From: Eubacteriales bacterium
Lineage (GTDB): Bacteria > Bacillota > Clostridia > Saccharofermentanales > UBA5734
Reading direction: 5' to 3'
DNA: 53,176 bases
Assembly: GCA_028685755.1 (NCBI GenBank)
Contig: JAQUDJ010000012.1
Span: 3,894-57,069 of the forward strand
Part shown: in pieces, positions 1 through 8,629 of the stretch
How positions within the stretch are numbered: the stretch's first letter is position 1
Layout of the letters: each line of letters opens with the position of its first letter
Notes under the pieces: generated by a model
Told to the model about the DNA's origin: nothing
Seen by the model: only the letters and a program-made list of their open reading frames with translations
Database searches by the model: none
Translations under genes and position numbers: made by a program

Positions 1-524
1 GACTGCATCAGCATGTAGTTGAATTCAAGGAAGGTCAGACCATGTTCCATGCGGTTGCGATAGCAATCGGCCGTTAACATCCGGTTGACTGAAAAATGAG
101 GCCCGATATCGCGCAGGAATTCCACATAATTTAAATGAAGTAGCCAGTCAGCATTGTTGACCATGATCGCTTGACCTTCGGAAAAGTCGATCAGTAAGTT
201 GAGCTGAGTTTTGAATTTTTCACCATTTTGAGCAATCATTTCGGCGGTCATAATTTGCCGTAGATCTGTACGACCTGACGGGTCGCCGATCATCGTGGTT
301 CCGCCACCAATCAAGGCGATCGGGCGGTGGCCAGCGCGTTGCATGTGGGCCATGACCATCATCTGCACAAAATGACCAACATGGAGACTGTCGGCAGTCG
401 GATCAAAGCCAATATAAAAAGTGGCGCCGGGTTTTTCTAATAAGTCGCGGACTTCCGCTTCGTGGGTGACCTGAGCGAGGTATCCGCGCTCTTTTAGGGT
501 ATCAAAAACACTCGTGGCAGCCAT
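1..524 (-). CDS. tyrS: Tyrosyl-tRNA synthetase, N-terminal part (cut by window edge)
   Basis: Charges tRNA-Tyr with tyrosine in the cytoplasm. The first 174 codons are present and the rest lies beyond position 1. The class I signature is visible: a Rossmann entry reading [15 protein letters not shown], with HVGH (about residues 48-51) as the HIGH motif, followed by the tyrosine-binding region with [13 protein letters not shown]. The ATG at 524 is preceded by a purine-rich GAAAGAGAG that can act as a weak ribosome binding site. It lies 41 bp downstream of tmcAL on the same strand, so the two may be cotranscribed. The KMSKS loop and S4 domain are outside the window. Identification is from recognised motifs and is secure. 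Confidence 0.96.
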   Translation of the reverse strand, partial: MAATSVFDTLKERGYLAQVTHEAEVRDLLEKPGATFYIGFDPTADSLHVGHFVQMMVMAHMQRAGHRPIALIGGGTTMIGDPSGRTDLRQIMTAEMIAQNGEKFKTQLNLLIDFSEGQAIMVNNADWLLHLNYVEFLRDIGPHFSVNRMLTADCYRNRMEHGLTFLEFNYMLMQ

Positions 525-565
525 TTGAATCACTCTCTTTCGTGGGTTTAAGGGACTTTCAAATT

Positions 566-1822
566 TTAGCGGATCACAACAGCCCTGTCAAAATCAGAAC
601 CTGGTTTGCCACCAGCGGCGATTTGCCAGAGATCGGAGGCCGCAATATCAAGCTGAGCTTGACGTTGGAGGACATCATTTTCAGGATAATCATGAAAGTC
701 TGAGCCGCGTGTGATAATCGGCAACTGAGCTTTTTCTCGCATGAGCTTTAACAGGTAGCGACCGCTTTTGTCAAAGCCCAGGACACGGATATATTGGGGG
801 CCACTGGCCGCATCAAATTGCTGATAATCAACTTGGGTGAGCCCTAATAGCATGGCGGTCAACGCTCGCTGAACTCGCGTTTTTGGTAATCGCCGACTCA
901 TCGCTTGCTCAACGAGTGCATCGAATGTCTGGCAAACGTCCGTTTTGGCTATAGCGACAAGCCGTTGAGCGAGACCTTCGCCCATTCCAGGGATATTTTC
1001 AAGGGACTCAACTGAACGCGTCCGTAAATTGGCCATGATCGGCAGAAACAAATCATCACTAAAGAGGGGACCCTGAGCTTTGGCGACTGCCTCAAGGAGC
1101 GTGGCCAAGGAAGCAGTGGGCATCGTATGAGCAAGCCCTTGGAGTTGATTGGCGACATCACGGGGGGCCATTTTAATCAATTGGCGAATTGCCGTCGCAC
1201 TCGACAAGGCTGACTGTAAACGTGGATCATTAAAGGCTTGACCTTGGCGCAAAAAGGTCACGGGCTTAAGGCGCGATCGCGACGTGAGGCGACGATTTGC
1301 TTTCAAATATTCGACCGCCAGAATATTATTTGAATTTTTCAACAATTCAGCGTCTGCTGGCTGCTCAAGTGTTCGTGCCAAAGCTTCCTGACGGGCGGCG
1401 GCGAAAGATTGACCGAGTTCGAGCTGTTCGGCCAAGGCTGCTTTGAAGGCTGACGATTCCTCGGTTAAAGCTGCGGCTAATCGTTCAAGTGCTGGCAACT
1501 CACCGTGTTCGCTACCAAATACAAGCGTTTTGGTGATGCCAGTCGCTGCGAGTAACTGCACCCCGCCAGCGGCAAAACGTTCGGCACTGGCGGTGGCGTA
1601 CGCAAACGGCAACTCAATCACGAGGCTTGCACCACAGTCGAGCGCCATTTTTGCGCGAGCCCATTTATCGATAAGGGCTGGTTCGCCACGCTGGGTGAAA
1701 TGCCCACTCATGACGACGACAACGGCGCAATCGGATCCGAAAGTCGCTTTGACCTGTTTGATTTGCCATTGGTGGCCATTGTGAAGGGGATTGTATTCGA
1801 CAATAATACCTGCTGTTTTCAT
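566..1822 (-). CDS. tmcAL: tRNA(Met) cytidine acetate ligase (TmcAL, YlbM family)
   Basis: The family forms N4-acetylcytidine at the wobble base of elongator tRNA-Met, using acetate and ATP. The nucleotidyltransferase entry motif EYNPLHNGH (residues 9-17) and the downstream [14 protein letters not shown] segment are characteristic. The reading frame is open upstream to 1885, but the start at 1822 fits the family N-terminus ([12 protein letters not shown]) and gives 418 residues, the usual size. No Shine-Dalgarno sequence precedes this ATG. Instead an extended -10 box ends 6 nt before it, so the mRNA may be leaderless. It is divergent from the gene at 1868. An acetate-using enzyme lying near pta-ackA is suggestive, but the link is inference. 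Confidence 0.93.
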   Translation of the reverse strand: MKTAGIIVEYNPLHNGHQWQIKQVKATFGSDCAVVVVMSGHFTQRGEPALIDKWARAKMALDCGASLVIELPFAYATASAERFAAGGVQLLAATGITKTLVFGSEHGELPALERLAAALTEESSAFKAALAEQLELGQSFAAARQEALARTLEQPADAELLKNSNNILAVEYLKANRRLTSRSRLKPVTFLRQGQAFNDPRLQSALSSATAIRQLIKMAPRDVANQLQGLAHTMPTASLATLLEAVAKAQGPLFSDDLFLPIMANLRTRSVESLENIPGMGEGLAQRLVAIAKTDVCQTFDALVEQAMSRRLPKTRVQRALTAMLLGLTQVDYQQFDAASGPQYIRVLGFDKSGRYLLKLMREKAQLPIITRGSDFHDYPENDVLQRQAQLDIAASDLWQIAAGGKPGSDFDRAVVIR

Positions 1823-1828
1823 GCGTCG

Positions 1829-1861
1829 ATTATAGCAGGCATAGGCTGATTCTGCTATGAT
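1829..1861. promoter_or_regulatory. Back-to-back extended -10 promoters between tmcAL and the gene at 1868
   Basis: On the minus strand TGCTATAAT occupies 1837-1829 and the tmcAL ATG starts 6 nt later at 1822. On the plus strand TGCTATGAT occupies 1853-1861 and the next ATG starts 6 nt later at 1868. Both fit TGnTATNAT extended -10 elements, and neither start codon has a Shine-Dalgarno sequence. The two boxes are arms of an inverted repeat (ATAGCAG at 1832-1838, CTGCTAT at 1852-1858). With a normal 6-7 nt spacer, transcription would begin at or next to each ATG. Confidence 0.6.
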
Positions 1862-1867
1862 GGCGGC

Positions 1868-3160
1868 ATGGCAACGATTGAACAAAAGCGCAGTGGAAAA
1901 AACCGACTAGGCATATGGCTGGGCATTCCAGCTGGTTTGGTGCTGATTGGCATCCTGATTTTTTATATTTTCATTTATGCACCGCCGCGGCCGTTTTCGG
2001 TGCCAGGTTCGGCATCCTTTGATCGAGCGACACAATACACAATCAGTTCGGATGTTACGACAGCTCTAGCCGATCGTCTCCGCTTGAACTTAGCGACTGA
2101 TGTCGGGTTAGTCGCTTGGTATCGTCAAGAAAATCGGGAACTCGCTTTACCCCGTGAAGTCGCAACGTCTTATGATGCATCGGAACAACTACGATATGGG
2201 GCCTGGCTCTCAGAACAAGCAAATTCTACAGCGTTCAACACCTGGCTTCGCAATTTTCAGGTGGCTTTTATTTCGCCGGACGGGCTAGTGTATGTGAGCC
2301 GTACTGCTGAGGCCGCGACCAATCGAACGCAACTCAAACCGGAGGACTCGACTGCTGTTTCGTGGCCAGACTCACTCCTTTACCTGAGAGTCATTGCCCA
2401 AGGCTATGCCAAATGGCCTAGTCGTAATTTGGACAAAACAGAAAAAGCCGCGCTTGCAAGCCTGGGTATCGTGCTCGGTGACCAACTAGCCGCGGATAGT
2501 CAAATGGCCATACAGACTGCAGCGCCAACCCTTGACCCTGCAGAGTTACCACCGGAACCAACAGCCCCGCAAGCTGTATCAGAACTTCCAACAGAACCCG
2601 TGATTCGTTTAGAAACCCTTGACCTCTTGACACTGCAGTATCTAGGTGAACTCGATGCACGATTTGCCACGCGTTACCTAGAAGCACTTGCGATCGCCCA
2701 AGGTGGTCTAATCAGTGAGACATTACCACTCTATGCCGCGACCTTCTACCCGGCTAATCAAGGCTATGTCCGTTACGAGGGTACCGTTCCGGAAATCAGC
2801 TTAGAAGCTTCCTTACAGGTAGCTTTGCACCTCGCAGAAGTTGGACAACTTGACCCACGAACGCTTAGTTGGTTATCTGAACATTTACTCAACGACGGAG
2901 CACTTTACACGCATTATCATATTGCCCAAGGTCAGGCGACTCGCCATGAAGAAAGCCTGGTTGGCTATGCCCTAACAGCCCGCATTGCACGTATCGCTGG
3001 GCAAGAGGCGCTTTACGAAAAGGCGGTCGAACGATTGCAATGGCATTTGGCTACAAGTCTAACGAGTCAAGTGCGTGGCGCGATTTTTCGACAAGAGGCC
3101 GATGAACGGATAATAATGACCGCAAATGACAATATTTGGGCGTTGTTAGCCTTTTCGTAA
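1868..3160 (+). CDS. Unknown membrane-anchored extracellular protein
   Basis: 430 residues. A short basic N-terminus is followed by one hydrophobic segment at about residues 15-37, so the bulk should lie outside the cell. There is a Pro/Glu-rich linker near residues 220-243 (many P, E and T), separating two helical regions. The pattern of Trp/Tyr-rich helices, and phrases such as SEQLRYGAWLS and ANDNIWALLA, remind me of the (alpha/alpha)6 barrel of family 8-like glycosidases. I cannot identify catalytic acids and do not assign that function. The start at 1868 has no Shine-Dalgarno sequence but sits 6 nt after an extended -10 box. Alternatives are a cell-wall-associated hydrolase or a purely structural surface protein. 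Confidence 0.7.
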   Translation: MATIEQKRSGKNRLGIWLGIPAGLVLIGILIFYIFIYAPPRPFSVPGSASFDRATQYTISSDVTTALADRLRLNLATDVGLVAWYRQENRELALPREVATSYDASEQLRYGAWLSEQANSTAFNTWLRNFQVAFISPDGLVYVSRTAEAATNRTQLKPEDSTAVSWPDSLLYLRVIAQGYAKWPSRNLDKTEKAALASLGIVLGDQLAADSQMAIQTAAPTLDPAELPPEPTAPQAVSELPTEPVIRLETLDLLTLQYLGELDARFATRYLEALAIAQGGLISETLPLYAATFYPANQGYVRYEGTVPEISLEASLQVALHLAEVGQLDPRTLSWLSEHLLNDGALYTHYHIAQGQATRHEESLVGYALTARIARIAGQEALYEKAVERLQWHLATSLTSQVRGAIFRQEADERIIMTANDNIWALLAFS

Positions 3161-3174
3161 ACGAATTTTTCGAC

Positions 3175-3180
3175 TATACT
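3175..3180 (+). promoter_or_regulatory. Probable -10 box for pta-ackA-proS
   Basis: TATACT is a good -10 hexamer at the right place to drive pta. No clear -35 lies 16-18 bp upstream, so the call rests on the -10 and its position between two genes. Transcripts starting near 3187 would run through the GC-rich hairpin region at 3218-3250 before reaching pta. Confidence 0.4.
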
Positions 3181-3217
3181 TAACGTGTTAAAAAATGGAT
3201 TGCCCACAGAAAGCTGA

Positions 3218-3250
3218 GCCGGAAGCGAACAACCGGCCTTTTTTGCCGGC
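3218..3250 (+). terminator. Terminator or attenuator hairpin in the pta leader
   Basis: GCCGG (3218-3222) can pair with CCGGC (3233-3237), followed by CTTTTTT: a short intrinsic-terminator layout. A third segment, GCCGG at 3245-3249, can instead pair with CCGGC 3233-3237 and enclose the T run in its loop. The two foldings exclude each other. It may simply terminate the upstream gene, or act as a leader switch for pta, since it lies downstream of the TATACT box. Confidence 0.55.
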
Positions 3251-3273
3251 TAATACCAATAAGGAGCATGACT

Positions 3274-4266
3274 ATGGGTTTTATCGACACGATTTTCGCC
3301 AAAGCTAAAAGCGACAAAAAGACCATTGTTTTACCAGAGGCTTCGGATCCGCGAACCATCGAAGCTTGTGCCAAAATACTGGAAAAAGGCATCGCGAACA
3401 TTGTCCTGATCGGTAATCCCGACCAAGTCAAAGCCGTCGCCCCGCAGTGGGATATTTCCGGCGCAACAATCGTTGATCCCAAGACCAGCGCCAAGTATGA
3501 ATCTTACGCCAATGCATACTACGAGCTGCGCAAGGCCAAAGGTATGACCCTAGAGCAAGCACATCAGACGATGCTTGATCCACTTTTCTATGGTGTCATG
3601 ATGGTCAAAATGAACGAAGCTGATGGCATGGTCGCCGGTGCAATCAATTCCACCGCCAACACTTACCGACCGGCCCTACAGATCCTCAAAACAAAACCGG
3701 GCACCAAGCTCGTATCCTCATTCTTCATCATGGTCGTGCCGGATTGTGAATATGGCGCTAATGGTACCTTCCTTTTCTCGGATGCCGGTCTGATGGAAAA
3801 TCCAGATGCTGATCAACTATCCGAGATCGCCTTGTCATCTGCGGCATCTTTCCAAAATCTGACCGGGATTGAACCGATCGTTGGGATGTTGTCCTACTCA
3901 ACTTATGGCTCAGCCAAAAACCCCCTCGTCGACAAAGTCATTGAGGCCACCCGTTTAGCCAAAGAAAAAGCCCCTGATCTAGCGATTGATGGCGAATTAC
4001 AGCTCGATGCCGCGATCGTCCCATCGATTGGCAAAAGCAAAGCCCCCGACAGCACCGTCGCCGGTAAAGCAAACTGTTTGATTTTCCCAGACCTCAACGC
4101 CGGTAATATCGGATATAAACTCGTACAACGCTTGGCCAAAGCCGAGGCTTATGGCCCGGTATCACAGGGTATCGCTCGTCCCGTCAACGATTTATCCCGC
4201 GGTTGCTTTGCTGACGATATCGTCGGTGTGGTCGCAATTACTGCCGTTCAGGCTCAGGAGGCTTAA
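3274..4266 (+). CDS. pta: Phosphate acetyltransferase
   Basis: Converts acetyl-CoA and phosphate to acetyl phosphate in the cytoplasm, the step before acetate kinase in acetate fermentation. The 330-residue length matches the short, single-domain Pta of Gram-positive bacteria. Family features visible are the N-terminal KKTIVLPEASDPRT, the central MMVKMNEADGMVAGAINSTA and the C-terminal GNIGYKLVQRLAKAEAYGP. The first ATG (3268) is only 1 nt from the AAGGAG at 3261-3266, so the ATG at 3274 (7-nt spacing) is the better start. It is followed 3 nt later by ackA, whose AGGAGG lies in the pta 3' end, so the two are translationally coupled. Confidence 0.97.
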   Translation: MGFIDTIFAKAKSDKKTIVLPEASDPRTIEACAKILEKGIANIVLIGNPDQVKAVAPQWDISGATIVDPKTSAKYESYANAYYELRKAKGMTLEQAHQTMLDPLFYGVMMVKMNEADGMVAGAINSTANTYRPALQILKTKPGTKLVSSFFIMVVPDCEYGANGTFLFSDAGLMENPDADQLSEIALSSAASFQNLTGIEPIVGMLSYSTYGSAKNPLVDKVIEATRLAKEKAPDLAIDGELQLDAAIVPSIGKSKAPDSTVAGKANCLIFPDLNAGNIGYKLVQRLAKAEAYGPVSQGIARPVNDLSRGCFADDIVGVVAITAVQAQEA

Positions 4267-4269
4267 TCC

Positions 4270-5475
4270 ATGAATGTTCTCGTTATCAACGCCGGAAGTT
4301 CCTCACTCAAGTACCAGCTCCTGGATGCCAAAAATGGTGATGTTTTAGCGAAGGGCGGTGCTGAACGCATCGGTCTCGATAATGCGAACATCAGACATAC
4401 GAGCAAAGGCTGCGATGCCGTCACCTTAAACATGGACCTGCCCAACCACAAAATCGCAGTCCAGCAAGTCCTTGCCGTCCTCACTTCCGAAGACCATGGC
4501 ATCATTAAATCCATGGCTGAAATCGATGCAGTCGGCCATCGTGTTGTTCACGGTGGTGAAAAGTTCTCGGCCTCCGCGCTGATCACACCAGAAGTTAAAC
4601 GGGCCATTCGTGGTTGTTTTGACTTGGCACCTCTGCACAATCCGCCGAACATGACCGGGATCGAAGCGTGTGAAGAAGCGATGCCAGGTGTGCCGCAAGT
4701 CGCGGTTTTTGACACCGCATTCCACCAGACCATGCCGGCCAAAGCCTATATGTATGCATTACCCTACGAAATGTACGAAAAACATGGCGTCCGCAAATAT
4801 GGTTTTCACGGTACGTCCCACGGCTTTGTTGCCCGTCGGGCTGCTGAAATGCTTGGCAAGCCTTTTGAAATGGTCAACCTGATCACCTGCCATCTCGGCA
4901 ACGGTTCCTCGATTGCTGCCATCGAAAAAGGCAAGTGTGTTGATACCACCATGGGTCTTACCCCTTTGTCCGGGATCTGCATGGGCACCCGCAGCGGTGA
5001 TATCGATCCGGCAATCGTCACCTTTCTGATGGAAAAAGAAAGCCTCGACACCAAGGGTGTTGAAAACATGATGAACAAGCAGTCCGGCGTGCTCGGGATT
5101 TCTGGAGTCAGTTCCGACTTCCGCGACTTGTATTCGGCTGCAGGCGAAGGCAATAAGCGTGCCCGTTTGGCTCTCGAAATTTTCAAATACCAATGCCGTA
5201 AATATATCGGCATGTACGCCGCTGCCTTAGGTGGCGTCGATGCTGTCGTCTTTACTGCGGGCATTGGTGAAAACACCGCAGATATTCGCCAAGGTGCCTG
5301 TGATGGATTGGCATACATGGGCTGCGAAATTGACGCCTACCGCAATGCCTCCGTCCGTGGCCGTGAAGCGGTAGTTTCAACCGATGAATCTAAAGTGAAA
5401 GTGTTGGTCGTGCCGACGAACGAAGAACTGGCAATTGCCCGTGAAACCGCTCGTATCTGTGGCTTTACGATCTAA
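4270..5475 (+). CDS. ackA: Acetate kinase
   Basis: Transfers phosphate from acetyl phosphate to ADP, giving ATP and acetate; with pta it forms the main acetate-producing, ATP-yielding branch. The length (401 residues) is standard for the family. Visible signatures are the N-terminal phosphate loop [14 protein letters not shown], the second signature around [13 protein letters not shown], the HLGNGSS loop and the C-terminal [11 protein letters not shown]. The start at 4270 has an AGGAGG with good spacing inside the end of pta. proS follows 14 bp downstream, so pta-ackA-proS probably form one transcript ending at the hairpin at 6941-7033. Confidence 0.98.
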   Translation: MNVLVINAGSSSLKYQLLDAKNGDVLAKGGAERIGLDNANIRHTSKGCDAVTLNMDLPNHKIAVQQVLAVLTSEDHGIIKSMAEIDAVGHRVVHGGEKFSASALITPEVKRAIRGCFDLAPLHNPPNMTGIEACEEAMPGVPQVAVFDTAFHQTMPAKAYMYALPYEMYEKHGVRKYGFHGTSHGFVARRAAEMLGKPFEMVNLITCHLGNGSSIAAIEKGKCVDTTMGLTPLSGICMGTRSGDIDPAIVTFLMEKESLDTKGVENMMNKQSGVLGISGVSSDFRDLYSAAGEGNKRARLALEIFKYQCRKYIGMYAAALGGVDAVVFTAGIGENTADIRQGACDGLAYMGCEIDAYRNASVRGREAVVSTDESKVKVLVVPTNEELAIARETARICGFTI

Positions 5476-5489
5476 AGGAGAACAGCCAC

Positions 5490-6926
5490 ATGGCTAAACA
5501 AGATAAACTGGTCGAAGCGATCACCGCAATGGACCAGGACTTTGCACAATGGTATACCGACGTCGTCCTAAAAGCTGAATTGATCGACTATTCTGCGGTC
5601 AAGGGTTGTATGATATTGCGCCCCTATGGATATGCCATTTGGGAAAACATCATGCAAAATCTCGATCGAATGTTCAAAAAGACGGGGCACGAAAATGTCG
5701 CCATGCCGATGTTTATTCCTGAAAGCTTGCTACAAAAAGAAAAGGATCATGTTGAAGGCTTTGCGCCGGAGGTTGCTTGGGTCACCCATGGTGGCAATGA
5801 CAAACTGACGGAAAAACTGTGCATTCGTCCGACTTCGGAGACCTTGTTTTGCGACCATTACGCTAATATTATCCAATCGTGGCGCGATCTGCCGAAGCTC
5901 TATAATCAGTGGGTTTCAGTAGTCCGTTGGGAAAAGACGACCCGTCCTTTCTTACGCACGACAGAGTTTTACTGGCAAGAAGGGCACACCGCCCACGCTA
6001 CAGCTGCTGAAGCGCAGGAAGAAACCTTGCGCATGCTCGAAACCTATGCCACGTTCTATCGCGACTATTTGGCGATTCCGGTTGTTCGCGGTCAGAAAAC
6101 AGACAAAGAAAAATTTGCCGGCGCCGTTTCGACCTATACCGTTGAAGCGATGATGCATGATGGCAAAGCCTTGCAGTCGGCGACCAGCCATTATTTTGGT
6201 GACGGATTTGCAAAGGCATTTGGCATTCAGTTTACCGACAAAAACAATACCCTCAGCTATGTCCATCAGACCTCCTGGGGGCTATCGACTCGCTCAATTG
6301 GTGCGATCATCATGGTTCACGGCGATGACAATGGATTAGTGCTACCGCCGCGCATCGCACCGATTCAAGTCGTACTTGTTCCGATTGCTGCGCACAAACC
6401 GGGCGTGCTCGAAAAAGTTCGCGCCGTCGCGGATGATCTCGGTGAGCTCTTCCGTGTCAAGCTCGATGAATCCGATAAAATGCCTGGCTGGAAGTTTGCA
6501 GAATATGAAATGAAGGGTGTCCCGCTCCGTCTCGAAATTGGACCGCGTGACCTCGAAAACAATCAGTGCGTTGCTGTCCGGCGCGATTCGGGTGAAAAAG
6601 TCACCTTGTCCCTTGATAATTTGGCTACTGAGGTCAAACGACTCCTTGACGAAATTCACACTGGCCTCTACAAAAAAGCCGAGGATAGTCTCAACTCTCG
6701 CATCTATGACGCCAAGGATTGGGCAACATTCACCGATCTCATCGCCAACAAACCTGGCTTCATTCGCGCCATGTGGTGTGGCGATCTAGCCTGTGAACTT
6801 AAAATTAAAGAAGAGACTACCGCAACTTCCCGTTGTATGCCCTTCGAACACACTGCAAATGGCGATACCTGCGTTTGTTGTGGTAAACCAGCCGACAAAC
6901 TCGTGATGTGGGGCAAAGCCTACTAA
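5490..6926 (+). CDS. proS: Prolyl-tRNA synthetase (short, archaeal/eukaryotic-type)
   Basis: Charges tRNA-Pro with proline. At 478 residues it lacks the large editing insertion of the usual bacterial ProRS. It ends in a Cys-rich zinc-type domain (CMPFEH...CVCCGKP) and a C-terminal tyrosine (GKAY), the hallmarks of the archaeal/eukaryotic-type enzyme found in some Clostridia and Mollicutes. Class II motifs are visible: [12 protein letters not shown] for motif 2 entry, [19 protein letters not shown] around the active site, and [14 protein letters not shown] near motif 3. An AAAGGAG precedes the ATG. It lies 14 bp after ackA, an unusual partner for acetate genes that may reflect simple cotranscription. 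Confidence 0.96.
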   Translation: MAKQDKLVEAITAMDQDFAQWYTDVVLKAELIDYSAVKGCMILRPYGYAIWENIMQNLDRMFKKTGHENVAMPMFIPESLLQKEKDHVEGFAPEVAWVTHGGNDKLTEKLCIRPTSETLFCDHYANIIQSWRDLPKLYNQWVSVVRWEKTTRPFLRTTEFYWQEGHTAHATAAEAQEETLRMLETYATFYRDYLAIPVVRGQKTDKEKFAGAVSTYTVEAMMHDGKALQSATSHYFGDGFAKAFGIQFTDKNNTLSYVHQTSWGLSTRSIGAIIMVHGDDNGLVLPPRIAPIQVVLVPIAAHKPGVLEKVRAVADDLGELFRVKLDESDKMPGWKFAEYEMKGVPLRLEIGPRDLENNQCVAVRRDSGEKVTLSLDNLATEVKRLLDEIHTGLYKKAEDSLNSRIYDAKDWATFTDLIANKPGFIRAMWCGDLACELKIKEETTATSRCMPFEHTANGDTCVCCGKPADKLVMWGKAY

Positions 6927-6940
6927 TAACAGAATAAAGG

Positions 6941-7033
6941 ATCCTGGCTGTACTTGGTCATATGAATATGCACCCCAAATATTGGTGTTATCCAACATTT
7001 GGGGTGCATATCAGCTCGTGCCAGGATTTTTTT
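6941..7033. terminator. Large nested hairpin terminator between convergent proS and rluA-type gene
   Basis: An outer stem, ATCCTGGC (6941-6948) with GCCAGGAT (7020-7027), is followed on the plus strand by a run of seven T. Inside it sits an independent hairpin at 6966-7011: ATATGCACCCCAAAT pairs with ATTTGGGGTGCATAT, extended by TTGG/CCAA after one mismatch and closed by a TGTTAT loop. The stop codon of the minus-strand gene is inside the T run. It should terminate proS transcription, and the internal hairpin could work in both directions. Confidence 0.85.
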
Positions 7034-8069
7034 ATTTGGGCAAATCCAAGTCGTAATCAGGTTCAATTTGAAAGGTCTTGCCAGCTAAGTCAGCTAGTGG
7101 GCCTTTACTAATGCGCGGCGAAAAATTTAGCTGGCAAGCGAACAATTGTTGGTATTTTAGCGTCCCGCCTGTCCGCGTTTTAAAGAAGCGGTTGTAAGCA
7201 TTGCGGCCATATTTGCCATCGCCGAGTATGGGGTGGCCAAAGTGTGCGAGGTGCGCACGGATTTGGTGGGTGCGGCCTGTGACCAATTCGACTTCAAGCT
7301 CAGATACGGCTTCGTAATCCGGCCCGAATTCAGGAAAACGCTTGAGAATCCGATAACGGGTGGTCACGGTTAAATCACCCGGTCGTTGATCGTTGTGAAT
7401 ATACACTTCGCTTTGTACGGCACGCTTTTCAAGAAATGAATCGAGCTGCCAAAATTTGTGATTGTCTTCACTGCGGACTGCTTGCCCGGCGATTGGTTCA
7501 CCGCGGACTAGGCAGTGGTAGCGCTTCGACAACAAGCCATCCTTCATCAGTTTTTCGATCTCTTGCTGATAAAGCGCTGTATGTGCCAAAATGATCAACC
7601 CGCCGGTGTTGCGATCAAGGCGGTGGCATAGCGTCAAGTTTGGATCGCCAAAATAATTGCGGGCAAGCGCAATTAGCGTTGAGGCTTCGCTCTCTGGACT
7701 TGCGTCTGGACCACCGCCATGGACCGTAATGCCCGCTTCTTTATTGAGAATCATGATTCGGCTATCGCGAAACACAACTTGAAAAGGCAATTTGTCAGTT
7801 CGGACACGGTTCACAACTGCGTTCGCGGAATCGCCTTCACCTGTCGAACTGGCAATATCCTGATCCGTATCAGCTAAATAAAGATCAATGACATCACCGA
7901 CTGCAACGGTTTGATCCGCTTGCAGGCGTTTGCCGTTGAGGCGGATATCCTTTTTGCGAAGGGCCCGATAGACCTGGCTTGCGCTGAGCCCGGGGACAGC
8001 TGCAATCAGAACTGGGATAAGACGCTGAGTCTTGGCTGATTCAGATACGGTAATGTGTTTATGGATCAC
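7032..8069 (-). CDS. RluA-family RNA pseudouridine synthase
   Basis: Isomerises uridine to pseudouridine in rRNA or tRNA. An S4-type RNA-binding domain occupies roughly residues 10-68, with an RluA catalytic domain from about 95 onward. The catalytic motif HRLDRNTGGL is present with the nucleophilic Asp at residue 152, and the C-terminal RTHQIRAHLAHFGHPILGD is typical. The 345-residue length is normal. The start is a GTG whose last bases form the stop of the upstream gene (GTGA overlap) and it has a GGAGG just before, so translation is coupled. Which uridine is modified (RluC, RluD or another type) cannot be decided here. Confidence 0.93.
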   Translation of the reverse strand: MIHKHITVSESAKTQRLIPVLIAAVPGLSASQVYRALRKKDIRLNGKRLQADQTVAVGDVIDLYLADTDQDIASSTGEGDSANAVVNRVRTDKLPFQVVFRDSRIMILNKEAGITVHGGGPDASPESEASTLIALARNYFGDPNLTLCHRLDRNTGGLIILAHTALYQQEIEKLMKDGLLSKRYHCLVRGEPIAGQAVRSEDNHKFWQLDSFLEKRAVQSEVYIHNDQRPGDLTVTTRYRILKRFPEFGPDYEAVSELEVELVTGRTHQIRAHLAHFGHPILGDGKYGRNAYNRFFKTRTGGTLKYQQLFACQLNFSPRISKGPLADLAGKTFQIEPDYDLDLPK

Positions 8070-8500
8070 TTAATCCTCCGTTTGGTGGCGACTCGATCGC
8101 CTACCCATTCAATTATGCCGGTTAGTAGCAAGATGATCCAAGCGATTGACCAACCGCCGTTCAAACCCCAAATTAAGAAAATCAAAAATGCGAGGAGCCA
8201 AATAGCTAAGTTCACGCCCTCATGAATGCCTTCTCGACCAGTCTGTGGCGCGATTTTTGCTGCACCTATTCGGTCTGTGCGTATCCAGTAATCTTGGACG
8301 ATTAGATAAATCGCCGCCGATAGAAAAATCGAAAACGGGATCAGCGCCACGCGCCAATTTGTTTGCTGCCACGTCGCGATCAAGAGCACGACTGCAATGC
8401 CAAGACATGCAAGACTAATCAGCCGCCTAGTGGACATCACGGATAACAGCAATTTGGCAAAAAGTGTGAAATAAGACTTCTTTGAGGGCTCACTCGTCAT
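8066..8500 (-). CDS. Small four-helix membrane protein, unknown function
   Basis: 144 residues with about four hydrophobic segments (near 30-45, 50-70, 98-112 and 117-132) and basic ends. I do not recognise a family. The ATG at 8500 is preceded by AGGAG at about 10-nt spacing. It is translationally coupled to the downstream pseudouridine synthase through a GTGA overlap, which is an operon link rather than evidence of shared function. The gene is divergent from ddl, with about 130 bp between them holding the ddl promoter. Confidence 0.75.
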   Translation of the reverse strand: MTSEPSKKSYFTLFAKLLLSVMSTRRLISLACLGIAVVLLIATWQQTNWRVALIPFSIFLSAAIYLIVQDYWIRTDRIGAAKIAPQTGREGIHEGVNLAIWLLAFLIFLIWGLNGGWSIAWIILLLTGIIEWVGDRVATKRRIK

Positions 8501-8558
8501 AACTTCGTTGCTCCTGTACAGCCATCTTGGCCAAACGCTTCCGCTTTGTCAAGTTGAC

Positions 8559-8587
8559 TTGACCCCGTTCGTCGTGAGGGCTAAACT
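8559..8587 (+). promoter_or_regulatory. Sigma-A-type promoter for ddl-murI
   Basis: TTGACC (8559-8564), a 17-bp spacer, then TAAACT (8582-8587). Both hexamers are close to consensus and the spacing is ideal. Transcription would start near 8594, about 36 nt before the ddl ATG. Confidence 0.7.
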
Positions 8588-8629
8588 AGAGCGGATATTT
8601 CTCATCACGCGTGAAAGGTGTGCCTGATC

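Noticed and set aside
3161-3273. Riboswitch in the pta leader
   Set aside because: The leader is short and shows no conserved riboswitch core that I recognise; only the alternative hairpins are supported.
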